From Typha latifolia (taxonomy: Eukaryota; Streptophyta; Magnoliopsida; Poales; Typhaceae), in assembly GCA_019914945.1 (NCBI GenBank), contig CM034103.1:3224001-3288000 (forward strand): a stretch of DNA of 64,000 bases, in the 5' to 3' direction. The notes under the pieces were generated by a model. The model had not been told where the DNA came from and ran no database searches. It saw only the letters and a list, made by a program, of their open reading frames with translations. The position numbers and the translations under genes were made by a program. This document shows, piece after piece, positions 1 through 13,167 of this stretch (the stretch's first letter is position 1; the number at the start of each line of letters is the position of its first letter).

Positions 1-1041
1 TTGCATGAATAATCTTTCGATCAGGGTGTAATTCTTGATAACTATATGTTAAAATAGGAACCATTTAATAGATGAAAAGATATAATGCCCTTAATTGAGA
101 GTATAGAAAAAGGAATAAGGATTTCGGAGGTATATGCGAGAAGGGTATACCCATAAATTAAAGAGTTTAGGTGTTCATGCAACTATACAAGTACTTGTAT
201 ATGGAATAAAGAGAAGTGAAAAAACTAAGTTGAAGTTAAAGTAGCAGAATGCATGACCCAACTACTTACCTCCCATGGTTCTTGAGGTCTTGTGGTCCAA
301 AGAAAAAGAAAGATTAAACAATCTCAGGAGATGCTATAGTAATATTCTTGCAAAAATTATTACTCTTCTACCTGCCTGTATATAGTTTTGAAATTATGTA
401 TCAAAAATAATATATTACTGTCACATAATTAAGAACCATGTACATCATTGAATGTTAGATTCTATGACTGAAAAAATTAATTTAATTAGTATATTTAACT
501 CGCTACTTAGACAACGATTTATGTAGTAATATATCTTAAAAGGAGTTTCTTTTCGTGAAAGCGATTTAGTACCTTGACAGACAATTATGTAGGTCCTAAT
601 TTAGGAACAAGCCATGCAATGTAGAAAGCGAAATTTTCCAACCTATCACTATGAAATTAATGCGCACATACCAAAAAAAATAAATAATAAAATATAGACA
701 TGTTAATGCATAAGAACCCCATAATTGTGGAAAATATATATTTGAAGCTTTAAAAGAAATCATTGCTAATTAACGCCAATAATCGGTTTGGTTGTCTGTC
801 ATCGTTGCCATTACTTTACATAGGACTCTAATTAATTGTTAATTTGTATGCACTCATGGTGGGAAAAAAAAATAGATATAATTAAAAGCATTCTTTTCTC
901 GAGTGAGAGTACATATGAAATATTTCGATTGAGTAGTCAAAGAAAAGAAGAAGAAAGAAAGAAGATAAAAAGGAAAAAGAAAAAAGAAAAAAGAAAGACA
1001 ATAGTACAAGCATTTAACACACATAAGATAAAGATAATTAA
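1..1041. other. AT-rich intergenic DNA, 3' flank of the KCS gene
   Basis: No coding region is convincing here. The last ~100 bases are an A/G-rich stretch just beyond the stop codon of the minus-strand ketoacyl-CoA synthase, so they probably include its 3' UTR and polyadenylation region. Confidence 0.5.
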
Positions 1042-2436
1042 CTAGTCGATCATAGTTGGCAATGGCCTGTCTCCATTCTCGTCATTGATCCATCCATACT
1101 TCTCCATGAACGGGTTGACTAAGCTTTGCGGGGGATATTCTTGGATGCAATCCTCCCAAACTCCACCCTCATCCAAATCCTTAGTGACTTCCCACATGCA
1201 GCTATTGCACTTAAACCCAGCTCCGAAGCTTATCATGAGCACCCTATCCTTCTTCCTCAATCTCTTCTTTGCCTCCATGTACCCGAGCACGTACCATAGG
1301 CTACTTGCCGACGTGTTTCCCCACCGGTGCAACGTCATCCTCGCCGGCTCGAGGTCGTACTTCGACAGCCCCAAGCTCCTCCCCACCGCATCGATCACTG
1401 CAGACCCCCCGGTGTGGAGGCAGAAGTGGTCGACCCCGGTCTTGAAGTTTATCCGCGGCGCCGCCGAGGCTTCCAGCTTGGACTCCTTCGATGGCGCGAG
1501 CTTTAGCTTGACGCTGCGGACTGTGTAGAGGAGGAGCTCTCTTACCGGGAGCACGCGCGGCGCGAGACGCTGGAGGTTCTCGGAGAAGGCGCGGACGGCG
1601 GCTTTGGGGAGGCTCTTGCTGAGGTGGAAGCCGACGCGGCCGGCGTCGTCCTCGCGCTGGATGGCGCAGCTGTAGGCGTCGTCGTTGGCACCGATGTGGG
1701 TGCGGATGAGGCATTTGAGCCTCATCTTGGCGCGGTGGCGGAGGGAGGGGTTGTTGGTGAGGAGCATCACGCAGCCGCCGGACCGAAAGAGGCAGTTGCC
1801 GAGCATCATCGACTTGTCGTCGCCGGAGTACCAGTTCGGGCTTATCGACTCGGACGTGACCACCAGAGCAAGCGACTTGGCGTGCGACTTGAACGCGTTC
1901 TTGACGAGGTCGACGGCGATGAGGCTAGCGCTGCAACCCATGCCGGAGAGGTTGTAGACATTGACGTCCTCCCGCATCCTGTACCGGTTCACGATTCTCG
2001 AGGCCAGCGACGGGGAAGGGGAGAACATGGAAATGTTGACCACCAGCATGTCGATGTCCGAGGGGGCGAAGCCCGACTTGCTGAACATCTCGTCGAGCGT
2101 CGGGAAGTAGAAGGAGTCCATCTCCGACATGTTGTCGTCGTGCGTCGGGCACTCCTCCCGACCGTCGATGATACTCTTGGGGCCGTACGTCTCCTCGCCG
2201 ATCCCGGAGTTGACGATGACTTTGAGGAGGAACTTGTACTCCGAGAGGCCTAGCGTCTTGTTACGCTGGATGATCTGGCCACAGAGCTTGGTCGAGAGCT
2301 TGCGGTCGTCGGTCGGCTTGAAGCAGACGTAGTCGAGGAGGTAGCAGCAGTCGCTGCGGCGGCGGGCGAGGGCTTTCCATAAGAGGATGAAAGAATAGAG
2401 AAGTAGGAATGAAGATAGAGTTGATATTATCTCCAT
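1042..2436 (-). CDS. 3-ketoacyl-CoA synthase (fatty acid elongase condensing enzyme)
   Basis: Intronless gene for a 464-residue 3-ketoacyl-CoA synthase. The enzyme condenses malonyl-CoA with a long-chain acyl-CoA in the ER membrane, the first and substrate-defining step of very-long-chain fatty acid elongation for waxes, cutin, suberin or sphingolipids. Visible: one hydrophobic N-terminal segment (about residues 3-22), then the FAE1/CUT1 domain with the nucleophile Cys168 in [10 protein letters not shown]. The C-terminal part of the thiolase fold has His341 (FCLHTGG), then His370 and Asn374 in [10 protein letters not shown], followed by [15 protein letters not shown]. The expected catalytic Cys/His/Asn residues are all present. 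The protein is shorter than the ~490-520 residues of FAE1/CER6-type enzymes because it has one rather than two obvious N-terminal membrane spans, which fits the short KCS12/19/21-like group. The exact subgroup is inferred. The ATG is preceded on its strand by a GA/CT-rich leader near 2540-2570. Confidence 0.95.
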   Translation of the reverse strand: MEIISTLSSFLLLYSFILLWKALARRRSDCCYLLDYVCFKPTDDRKLSTKLCGQIIQRNKTLGLSEYKFLLKVIVNSGIGEETYGPKSIIDGREECPTHDDNMSEMDSFYFPTLDEMFSKSGFAPSDIDMLVVNISMFSPSPSLASRIVNRYRMREDVNVYNLSGMGCSASLIAVDLVKNAFKSHAKSLALVVTSESISPNWYSGDDKSMMLGNCLFRSGGCVMLLTNNPSLRHRAKMRLKCLIRTHIGANDDAYSCAIQREDDAGRVGFHLSKSLPKAAVRAFSENLQRLAPRVLPVRELLLYTVRSVKLKLAPSKESKLEASAAPRINFKTGVDHFCLHTGGSAVIDAVGRSLGLSKYDLEPARMTLHRWGNTSASSLWYVLGYMEAKKRLRKKDRVLMISFGAGFKCNSCMWEVTKDLDEGGVWEDCIQEYPPQSLVNPFMEKYGWINDENGDRPLPTMID

Positions 2437-2724
2437 TTGATAAAGAAGTCGGATCAGGTGGAAAGCTACTACTACTACTGCTGCTGCTGCTACTAAATCT
2501 AAAAGTAACTTTGATATAGATGTATGTAAGATAAGTTGGAATGAGGGGGAGAGAGAGAGAGAGAGAGTATTTGAAGGGGGTGGGAGAAGAGGAGGTGTTT
2601 AAATGCAATCTCTATCACGTCTAACTGCCAACTAACTTAATTTAGGTCACGTAGAAGGGTGGATTTGTTTTGAGTCATGTTGAAGAGCTGGAAAGAGCGT
2701 AAGGTGTGTAAAAGAAGATTAGGG

Positions 2725-2727
<3 letters not shown>

Positions 2728-2761
<34 letters not shown>
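2728..2761. repeat. (GA)n microsatellite
   Basis: About 17 GA units upstream of the KCS gene, within 300 bp of its start codon. Short reading frames across it encode only alternating Arg-Glu and are not genes. Confidence 0.95.
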
Positions 2762-2763
<2 letters not shown>

Positions 2764-2902
2764 GAAGCTATGAGTTGTCCATTTGGCCCAACAACCAACC
2801 ACCAGCCAAGAAATTTAGGGTCGACCAACTTGATGTCCAAGGGGGGTAAAAGAAAGAGAGTTGGGTCCCAGTCCTCACATAAGGATTAGACCGACATATA
2901 AA

Positions 2903-2905
<3 letters not shown>

Positions 2906-2952
<47 letters not shown>

Positions 2953-2953
2953 A
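2906..2953. repeat. compound (AT)n(TG)n microsatellite
   Basis: About 14 AT units run directly into about 10 TG units. Confidence 0.95.
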
Positions 2954-5900
2954 GTAAATATTTAGGTCAACTAGAGTTTGAGCTAAATGTTTACCTATAT
3001 GTACTAATCTCTCTGGTTAGTTATTATGTTCTTTCTTATTTGAAAACATTGTTTTGGAAAGTTAATTGTTATATTATACTTTCTTTTCCTTTTGTTTTAA
3101 TTGATATTAACCTACGCAGTAAGTGAGCTAGATAACATGGGCTAATCTTTGTTTATCTTTGACTTGTGGGTCTACAGTGGTGTTCGTAGAACTTTATAAT
3201 TATTGCACTTTCTATATTTTCTTAGCACATTTCTGTACAGTAATTTTGAACTTTGAATATTAGGTTCAAATTCTTACGATAATAAATTGCGTTGAGAATG
3301 GCAGGATTGACTTATATATTGTAGCCTGTTTTAATAAAAGAGTTAATTCGTTTAATTGTTCAACCTAATTGTTAGAAATAGTTGACCTCATTGGCCAATC
3401 TTTAGCCTACCAATTCATAAATTATTCAAAAAATAATAATAATAATTAAGGAGCTTCCAAACTCAAGTAGTCTTCCACTAAAAACTCTCTTTTTTTTTCC
3501 CTATATATTACATTCTTACTCGATCACAAAGGCTCAATGTTATAAAGAAAGCTAGGTTTTCCTTTCCCTCGTTAAATTTGCAGTTAAAAAGTTTATCTAC
3601 TCATACCACTCATGCCATTGAATGAATCGTTATCCACAATACCCCAATGCTATCTCCACAATCTTCCATTCAAGTAGACATATGCTGCCAGAAACTTCAT
3701 CTTTATCGTCTTATATATTGACTCTTTCTAATATATATGAAACTATAATACTAGTAAGTCAAATTAGATAGGCTTCCCTGTAGACACTGCTATACTATAG
3801 ATCTTCCAGGAACGTGCATGGGAATTGAATGACTCCAATAAAATACGAGTTTATTCGACATCACAACAAACTAATGGGAACGGTTAACGGATGGGGAGAT
3901 GGTCAAACAACGTTCGCTTTGGTGATGAATGCTTGAAGGAGTTAGTAAGCTCAAAGGGAGTAAATAAGATGTCCACCAAAATTTATTGCAAGTCAACGAC
4001 ACATTTCGCTATGGTGATATAGACTTCCATTTAATCTATTATTTTCCAAGAGCTGGATATTTAACTATATATATGATCTACAGTCAGTCCGAGCCCATTA
4101 TTGACGACTAATTTATAAAACATTAATTATTATAAGTCCTTTTCCGTAGAAAAAAGAGTGAGAGAAATTTATTTGCCGTTCAGATGAGGAGTTGCCAACT
4201 TTTGAGTTAGGTCGTCGGCCAGTTCATGAAAAGCTAGAGTCGTGCTGGCCAATCCGAAAGCAATCACACAATGTGCACAAATAAGAAGGAACTCTTTTTT
4301 CTCTCAAACTTGCATTATTGACTTATTTTCTATTGTTTCTAAGCCACACCTTATCTTTAATTTATCTAAAGTGTGCAAAAGAAAAGTGAACAATTTTCGT
4401 TTACTTTTACAATTTATTAATTTTCTTTTTAAAGATCGTAACGATATTCCTAGGATAATAAGATTAAATATATTTTACCCTCGGTGTACTTTGAATAAAA
4501 TTCATTTTATTCTCTTAAATTTTGTTTTATATCACTATGCCTTCTTAAGCTCTGAGTGAGACAGTTTGGCAATCGAGCGTGAGTTAGTGTGGTGCTCACA
4601 TGATGACCTCGATCTATGTGATAGGCCAACCTTAGCTTGTGCATGCCGTCAGGCTAAACTTGAGCCAATGTGTAGGTTGGGTCTAGCTCGAGTTAAGCCT
4701 AATATAGGTGTTTTAGCCCTTTAATTAATTTATTAATGAATTATTATAAGTTTGGTGGTACTTTAATATTTTGCCAAATATCTCCCTAGAGTGGAATAAA
4801 CTATAGAGCGAACTGAGTTTAGAGTGAGGCCTCTTTATCACGAGATAATTAAAGCGATTTAAGGCAAATATACTATATTTCCTTGCTTGTTGTTGGTGTA
4901 CATGTAGTGCTAAATTATAAATCAGAATACCTTACATATTACATAATAGAGTTTACCTAGATGACTACACATACTAGTTCAATATAATAGTTGGCATTGC
5001 TATGCTTGCTCATGTATGACAATAAATATTACTTCACGATAATATTATTTTCGATTATGTTAGTGGATCGCTGTGTTAATATTTAGTTTACGTAATAGTA
5101 TGTTGTTGGCACACGTGCACTACAACGAGGGATATGATATCTATTTTTCAATAGTCCATAACATCTCGCCAATTAGAATAAAAGTTAAATAATTATATTA
5201 TAATATTATATATATTAGGGCTTACGTTATGAGGTCCTCGCCTATAAATATAAAACAAACTAGCAAGCCATTCGTCCAACTTAGACAAGCGATTAATACT
5301 GATAGAAAGGAGTCAAATCCTATAGGGTATTAAAATAAAAAAGATATTAGGGTAGGATGATGTAAACTTAATAATATCTAATGAGTGCAGGGTGAGGAAA
5401 CCCTTTATTAAGCCCAGTAGCTCTATTGTTGCTTGTGCCAACGCGCTACATGTAGTGTTTTTTATGATGGGCTATGGCAAAAGTCTCTTGTCTGCGATAG
5501 CGAACAATTAGTCAATTATTCGTTGGGTGATAGGTAAGTATTTCTTGAGTCATTTTATGTGGACGAGTACAGAAGATGTCAGTGGGCTTAGTGTCAATGA
5601 GTTCACATGTTAGTGGTAGAGAGAGTTTCGCATGTGCTTGAGTTTAACCTTGCTAGCTAATATATTTGTGCACATGTCTTATTATCATAATAATAATAAT
5701 ATGATATTTATGTATTCATGCATTTATCATGCATGTTAGGTGCGCTTATATACATATATTTTATTATATCAATAATAGTATCACTTGCTGAGTGCTAGAC
5801 TTATTTATATATAATACATGATGCAAATTGACTGTAGTTATGGCAGTAGCTAGGCATTAAACCTCTTTTATTACTTATCAGTACTTTGTAATGTTGTAAA

Positions 5901-6572
5901 GGGGCATATTTTTTTTCCATAGTGGTATCTTCTTTCTTTTTAGTATATACTCTTTTATTTGAAGATTTTATCCCCTTTTGTACTATCCATAAATTTATTA
6001 TAATTTGCAATCTCTTTCGTTGCTTTTGTTATTTTGGTTATATTTACGTAGGTCTCTCGTGTGGGGCACGTGCCGAATTCGAGGCGATGTTTGGTTCGTA
6101 GAGGCAAACCTAGCTTGCGATAAAAAATAAAAAATGTCAACCCTAAAATAACTGTTTATATAACTCTGTAGAACAATGTTAACAGAAGTTAAATTAAAAT
6201 TTAAAGCAGTGCATCCAATATGTTTTCCAAACTGTTGAAATGATCATTTACGAAAGTGTTATCATAAAGAAGCGAAGTATGAGTATTGGAATACAGTTAG
6301 TAAGACCTACCACCAAAAAGTGCTACTCTGTATATTTAATTAAGATAAGCAAGCAACTTCTTATGTGCATATCAATCAACCTCACCGTAGGCTTTGCATA
6401 AATTCCCAAGGCCATGATCGATCATCGATCTCAGGGTGATCAATGATCAATAATATTAATGGATCGAGCTGTGTCTAGAGAGATGCACATGGTGAAGTCC
6501 CTTTCCGTGATTCACTGGCTCCACGAGGCTTTGTCGAGATTCACGTAAATTAATTTCGAACAAACTTTTTGC

Positions 6573-6576
<4 letters not shown>

Positions 6577-6636
<60 letters not shown>
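6577..6636. repeat. (AT)30 microsatellite
   Basis: Uninterrupted 60-bp AT dinucleotide tract, the longest pure AT run in the window. Likely to be length-variable. Confidence 0.97.
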
Positions 6637-6639
<3 letters not shown>

Positions 6640-6928
6640 ATGATTATCGATCTAGTTGTTCACATCATCTACAAGTGATACCAGTCTTGGTGTAGTTAAT
6701 AATCTCGAATAAATCTAGATTGGTGTTGAGTTGATCGTATTAATATGGGCCGTCTTAATTAATTGGCTTTGGCTTTATCTTTAGATTAAATTGCCTGCAT
6801 TGAATCAAGAGAACCTTTTGGGTTCGACTTCGTACATGTGGTTGGTAGTGCAATGTCATTTGCTTTCATTTTTTATCGTCTCTAAGAAATAATATCAGTG
6901 AAATTTAATCTAGTGATTGTTGACGAAA

Positions 6929-7973
6929 TTAGGGTTGTCAAAATAATCGAGCAATGCAGAGCCTAGGTCGAGCTCAAATTAATTAAGGGAGTCGAGCCTG
7001 AATAATAAAATGGTCTCCTTAGTTGTTGTATACAAATATGTTGAGTGTGCGATTGGCCTTAGTTTTGGTAAAATTACAATTGCTCCTATTCCTCTATTTA
7101 AAGAGTTTTTCTCACCGTTATTGGCATTTCTCTCCTCTCCTCTCCTCTCTCCCTAGCTCGAGTAGCTAGGGGATGGGAGCAGTGCCTCTCCCTCTTTGAG
7201 GGTTTTCCTAGCTTTGGTCTCCTGATCCTAGCTCGAGTAGCTAGGGGATGGGAGCAGTGCCTCTCCCTCTTTGAGGGTTTTCCTAGCTTTGGTCTCCTGA
7301 TCCTAGCTTGAGTAGCTAGGGGATGGGAGCAGTGCCTCTCCTTCTTTGAGGGTTTTCCTAGCTTTGGTCTCCTCTCTTCCTACCATCTTCTCCTCTATAC
7401 TTCTTCCATTCATTCTAGCTGATCCACCATTATATTTCTCTCCCCTCCTCTGCGTCATCAACTCCTTTTCCACCTTTCTCCCCCTCTTCGTCGCCCTTTT
7501 CGTCGACAGTCTTGGCTATGACAGTCGTTGCTGCTTTCCTCACCACTGCTATCAAGAGGCATATCAGTCCTAGCCGAGAACCAAGACTTTTCCTTCCGCC
7601 ATGTCTCCTTGTCAAATCTCCCCATATCGGCGGCCCACTGTGCTCCTCCAGGTCATCAGAGTTAGTGTCTGGCTGGTGCTTTCCTATAAACTTGTCGTGG
7701 CTTAAGCTCTAGCTAGGCTAGGGTCATTGGTGCCGACTTGGGCTTTGGGTTACATTTGGTCTACCTTAGGGAGGGTTAGGTCTCGCTCTGCTCGAGTCGG
7801 TTTGGCTTGACTAGGTTGAATTCCCCGTTAGCCCATACTTCTCTCTCTTATGCTAAATATAATAAAAATTAGAAAAATAAAATGCTTTTATTTATAAATT
7901 TTCCTCCAACGGTCCTAGTAATCTTTGATTGAGGGAGGAGCTCGAGCCAGCTCAATTATTTTGATAGCCCTAA
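6929..7973. mobile_element. non-autonomous TIR element (TAGGG-ended family), ~1.05 kb
   Basis: The left end (TTAGGGTTGTCAAAATAATC, continuing GAGC) matches the reverse complement of the right end (7950-7973) over 24 bp with three mismatches. Both ends continue into CTCGAGC-type sequence. Ends of the form (T/C)AGGG are common in hAT-type elements, but I see no matching 8-bp target-site duplication, so the class is inferred. No transposase is visible inside. The interior is GC-richer than its surroundings and carries a three-copy 75-bp tandem repeat. Related ends occur near 26190-26216 and 37448-37596. Confidence 0.55.
7152..7376 (+). repeat. three-copy 75-bp tandem repeat
   Basis: Three consecutive copies with a 75-bp period (units begin near 7153, 7228 and 7303). 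Each contains CTAGCTCGAGTAGCTAGGGG then GAGGGTTTTCCTAGC. The copies differ at only a few positions (for example CTCGAG against CTTGAG, and CCCTCT against CTTCT), so the expansion is recent relative to the surrounding element. The unit length is a multiple of three, but stops interrupt useful frames and I do not consider it coding. Confidence 0.95.
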
Positions 7974-8372
7974 CTATAGCCAATCACTTGGGCCAAGTTG
8001 GGTTCGGGCTAAGCTAGAATATTATAGTGATTATCGCCTACTAGCCCATGAGATATCGAGCTTGGGCTGAGCGTAATGGGCTGAGTCTAAAATATATTAT
8101 AATTTATTAGGTTAAGCATAATGGGTCTTTATGAAGATATTTTAGTTATTTTTCATATGAATATGCTTATATATTGATATCTTGTTTACCAAATATTCGA
8201 TGTGGGACTAAACCATGGGAATAAGCATGTTTCAGGAGCCGGGCTACGAACGTGAGTAGAGGGGCGAGCTTTTGAGCTATGCCGCCCATCACCATCTCGA
8301 GCTCGAGCCGACTTAGCTCGGTTAAAACTAGGCGTGTTCTTACCGAACTTGGGCAGGTCGGACCTAATGATA
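7974..8372 (+). repeat. dispersed repeat, copy 1 (CGAGCTCGAGC-rich)
   Basis: Shares a collinear series of phrases with 30085-30480: GCCAAGTTGGGTTCGGGC, then AATATTATAGT, then TAGCCCATGAGATATC, then an AAGCATAATGGG-type phrase, then CACCATCTCGAGCTCGAG. The two copies are clearly diverged. No coding capacity is seen. Confidence 0.6.
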
Positions 8373-11023
8373 ATCTCTAGTCATTAGTATGCAATTTATT
8401 GTTGAAAGTGAGCCTAAGGAAAATCTTCACCTTAGAAGGGATAAAGAGCTTCCAAATTGTGGCCGTAGAAGAGGATCTCAACCCTCGATCAATCAAAATT
8501 GAATAGATTTGGAGCTATCGATGCCATTTAGCAAAGAATTTCTAAGTCACAGAATCTGGGCAAAGAGGAACGAGAAAATAAATAGACAATTCTCTCTGAA
8601 CAAGAGGAGGGCACTTGTCTTAGTAATCTTGGTTGGGTAACATAGCAAAGGGCACCATTTTGATCGCCAAAAGAGAAAGCCCAAGGAAAAGATCTAAAGA
8701 GCGATAGATGCCATATATACCATCGGTCAAACTAGAAAGAAGTCTACTTAGTGTTCCATAACCAAACGCCATAAACGATAAAGAATCATATAAATAAATA
8801 AAAAGTCAAAAAATGCAACTAATGGAGAAACGAATAATAAAACCCATGGTCCATGGGACATAAAAAAACGGAGGTCATTTATGCACGAGGAAAAAACTTT
8901 AGATGAATTTAAAGTTGAGAAATGTGATTCCATTGAAATAAAGGGTCATGATTCATGCATGCTTGTATGTTATCGCATCCAGTGTACTGCATGCGTGACC
9001 ACAAATATTATAGACTTGCACGTGCTAACTAACAAGTTCAGAAGTACTTGTGAGAATTTCTTTTTTTTTAAATTTTTAAAATTTTTAATTTTTATGGGGG
9101 ATAAATAAGTTGCTAGACCATTTATAAAATAATTTTCTTTTTTACCAAATTAGCCTTCCTCTGAACTAGAAGAATAAGTAAAATACTAAACTGATCAACA
9201 TTTTACTTAGAAGATGGATGGCTATAGATTAAGCTGATGATCTTACCGGTATTTTTATTAACTTCTTATTAAATATAAATATTAATTAGAAAAATAGCCC
9301 TTCGTCGATAACCACGATGAGGTCAGCGTGTTACGGACGGGTTGATGACATGGATGCTGAGTCGGCAAAAATAGATCCCTTTTGATATTATGTCTAAGGG
9401 TGGTCATTTTGGTAAATGATATTTGTTAGAGGGCTAGTTTGGTCAAAAACTCATTTATATGATGCTGGTCACGGTCACGCGATGCTTACAATTCGACCGC
9501 ACCCGTTCACGGATATTGATGCACGAGTATAATTACATGCTCTATAAAGGATGATGTCATTAATGAGTTTTTTTTATATATAAAAAAAGTTGAGGAATTT
9601 TCAAATGACCCTATATATAATTATTTTTATTTATATTTTGTGACACTGATGGTGGCACAAAAAATATCATCTAATTAATAGAAGACTAATCTCAGCATAA
9701 TTAATTTAAACTAAATAATATTAGATATTTTAGTTTTGCAAGATACCTAAGGTGCACTTATCTTACTTTCTTATTTCATTTTAACTCATACAATATCATC
9801 TAAACTGCCATTACAAAATATAAATTTCAATAATATTTCTTTTTCTCTCAAATGCGTCTTTAGTAAATTTGGTTAGCGCAGAGTTAGATAAGAAAGTATC
9901 TCACAGGTATATTTGTATTTTTATTATTAAGAGTTAAATAAACTATAGTTTAGAATTAAGGATAGTAGTAGAGATTAACGACCATGTAAAAGTATATAAC
10001 TATTAAGTTTACAAATAATTTACATAATTATTAACTCAAATTTCACTTTTTATATAAGCATATAAGTATCAAGTTTCATTTTTTAGCTTTTGACCTCAAG
10101 TCATTACTCTATTTTTTGGGGTAAAGAAATCTTTGCTAACTCAATTCATATACCTTCCTCACTCAACTTGGTTTAGTTTAAAAGTGGTTATTCACTTTTA
10201 TTGAGATAGAACACGAATAATAATTACTTTTTCTTGTGTAAAATAATTATTAGTACGAAATTGGCGTTCGTTCATTGTTTCAGAAGTAAGACGTGAATAA
10301 TGAATTGATCTTATAGAGATAGTGTTAAATGCTAGACTCAGCTTGTATGATATTATGTAATTTGTAAATTTTTATAATTTTTTTTATTAGCATTATTAGT
10401 TTGAAGTTTTAGGCGTGCCGATAACAATTTTTCATATAATTACACTTAATTTTATTTTTAATTATCATAATTATCACTACATGCTTTAAAATATTATAAT
10501 TACCACGGAATATTTTTACTCTCTTAAAATTACCATTATAGTTAGTTTTTAACAATATATTTCTAACATATTATTACTAAAGTTAACAAACACATTTAAA
10601 TAACTAAAACACCTTTCTTTCTTAAAAGTTTTGTGGGTAACATATTCATTAATTATTTTTATCTCACATAAAAAAATATTTTTCGTTGTATCATGATGTT
10701 AGGTAAATATTGAATAATCTGTAAATCATTTAAAATAATTTATACCAAGGAAAAATAGCCTTTTCTAATATAATTTAGGTATTAATTATGATTAGTTAAA
10801 TTTAAATAAGGAATAGATACTTTTAAATTAACACAGTAATTTCAGTGATAATTATGATATTTGAAGAATGTCACGGTAATTATTATATTGTGAAAGGTTT
10901 TAGTGGGAATTATGTACAAATCCGCTATAGTTAAAACCGGAGTCAAGAAACATTTTAACTGGACCCAAATTTTTTCACTCCTCTCAGAGCTCAATTCCTC
11001 GGTCTCTTCTCTTCTAAAATCGG
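8373..11023. other. AT-rich intergenic region upstream of COAD
   Basis: No gene is supported. The stretch 9700-10900 is very AT-rich and low in complexity. The last ~100 bases before 11024 are pyrimidine-rich and should include the 5' leader of the COAD-like gene. Confidence 0.5.
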
Positions 11024-12221
11024 ATGGGCATCGATGAATTGGTCGCCAAACCGGAAATTGGATCCGATCCGCATTCCCATCGTTCGGTGGTGCTCGGAGG
11101 AACCTTCGATCGCCTCCAGGATGGCCACCGACGACTCCTCAAAGTTGGGTTTCTTTGCTTGATTTCTCTTAATATTTTTTTTTTCTTCTTTGGATTGCTT
11201 CCGTAGGCATCGGCGGATCTGGCGAGGGATAGAATCGTGGTGGGGGTTTGCACAGGGCCGATGCTGGTGAATAAGGAGGTGTGCAAATCTTTTGAAATTA
11301 TTATATTATTTTTGAATCAATTCTCTTTTTTATTGTTTTAGTTTGTATGCAGCTAGCTCACTTAATCGAGCCAGTGGAGGAAAGGATGAAGTCTATAGAG
11401 GATTTCATCAAGGTGAATTCGCCTTGTTATGGTATCTCTTCTTGTTTCTCTTGTGATTAGTTTTATATTTTTTAATGGTTAATCGATTTTTATGAGAGAA
11501 AAAAAAAGAGCCTTTGGTAGAACCACTTATTCGAGCGCATCATAAACTTCTAAATAAAGAGAGATAATTATGCAATGTCTTTTTTTTTTCCTTTTGAATT
11601 ACCGAGAATTATTATACTGGAAGGCAATTGATGATAAGGAAAAGAGGTCTTAAAAGTGAGTAGGGTATCTCTTCTAATTACTAATGTGGGACAGACTAAT
11701 AAATAGCCCCTTGGATTGAGGTTTCACTTTCAAAGTACTCTAAGAGCATTAAAAAAGTGTTTGTTGTCATTCACTTAAATAGATTAATTTATCAGATAGA
11801 GAAAACCAATCTTCACTTTTTATGTCTAGCATTTGCCATATACTGTTGCCGACACATACTGGAGACCGAGACGTGGATTTTCTAATTGGAAGATGAGAAG
11901 AAGTTTATGAAGACAAATCATAAGTTGTCACTCCAAATTTCAGCCATTGTAGTATGCTAGTAAGGTGAGATTTTTTTACTGTAATCTAATAGTATATTCA
12001 ATACCAACAAACCTTAATTTTCCTATATATGAAACATTCTCTTTTCAGTATTTGAAATGGTCAAACTTTGTTTAGGTCAATGTTGCCAACTCACCCATTA
12101 AATAAGGAACCCATGCAATAAGTTATTGGTTGAAAGGACAAGGATGAAAGGGTGAAAACAAAGGAAAGATAATCAAATCTGTTAATGAGATTTATATAGT
12201 GGAACTCTTTTTTTTCTTCAG

Positions 12222-12332
12222 ATTCGTGGAGATGCAGTTGAGCAACTTAAGGTTATAGGAAAGGACACTGTTTGGTGGGACAGCAAAGTTGGATTCTTTG
12301 GTGGTTCATATCAAATTACCATTTGCTTGTGA
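12222..12332 (+). other. candidate cryptic exon inside COAD intron 3
   Basis: A strong polypyrimidine tract ending in CAG is followed by 36 open codons and a stop. The open stretch (IRGDAVEQLKVIGKDT, then VWWDSKVGFFGGSYQ) does not belong to the adenylyltransferase family and I do not recognise it. Spliced after exon 3 (phase 0) it would give an alternative C-terminus. It could equally be a captured gene fragment or chance. Confidence 0.25.
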
Positions 12333-13167
12333 AGCCCCAAGTTCTTTATCCCTTCAAACTATTTGTAGGAAGACCTGATCTCTCCAACACTTCATTATGT
12401 GATAGATATCAACGTCTGACTTAAGTTGCTTATACACCTACTCTTATATGGAAATTGTATAATGAAATAGGCATTCTATTGTACTGTTACCTTCAAGGTT
12501 CAGCCATAGCTGATTTCAATCTTGGCTTAGCTAGTTTCGGCTAAGGTTTCGGCCAAAATGCTTAGCTGGTTTCGATTAGGGTTTCGGCTGTTTTCCGATT
12601 CGTTTCGGAAACGGTTGATCGTGACCGAAACTGGTGGAAACGGGTCGGATCTGACCCGAGGGACATCAAAAATTGATGTCCCCCCACCCACCTGCCTCTC
12701 TTTCTCCTTTTTCTCTATCTCTCTCTCTTCTCTCTCTTTCTCTTTTTTCTCCCTCTTTCTCTCTTTTTTTTTCTCTCTTTCTCATCGGTCTCTTTCTCAC
12801 TGGTGACTGAGTAGATCTTCGATGACCTCGACCTCCGGCGACATTCTACGACGAAGATCCGATGACCTCGACCTCTAGTGACCTCGGGCGAGTTTTTTTT
12901 CAGTTTTTAATTCCTTTCTTACTCCTTTTTTTTAATTGCACACCTGCTGTTCACCACAACTGCAGCAGCAGAGTGCTCCTGTTGCACACCTATTGCTAGT
13001 GTTGCTGCTGCGCACCTGTTGTTACTGAGAACTTGAGTCTAAGAGAGACAGAGGGTGGAAATTGGAAATAAGTAAAAAAAACAGAAAAAAATTTGATTTT
13101 ATTTTCGTAAATTTTAAATTATTTTATATTTTATTTTGATTTTGTGTATGTTTTTTAGTTATAGAGT

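Larger units (their letters stand above)
2437..6928. other. intergenic region, AT-rich, no gene seen
   Basis: The part next to 2437 should hold the promoter and leader of the minus-strand KCS gene. The rest is AT-rich with stop codons in all frames. A stretch around 4575-4720 contains degenerate GCTCGAG/GAGCC-type sequence and the phrase TAGGCCAACCTTAGC, resembling the dispersed repeat at 30085-30480. No protein or RNA gene is supported. Confidence 0.5.

Noticed and set aside
836..1045. 69-residue Lys/Arg/Glu-rich frame
   Set aside because: Comes from an A/G-rich stretch just beyond the KCS stop; no domain.
1301..2253. Additional frames on both strands over the KCS gene
   Set aside because: Shadows of the ketoacyl-CoA synthase, which has all catalytic residues in its own frame.
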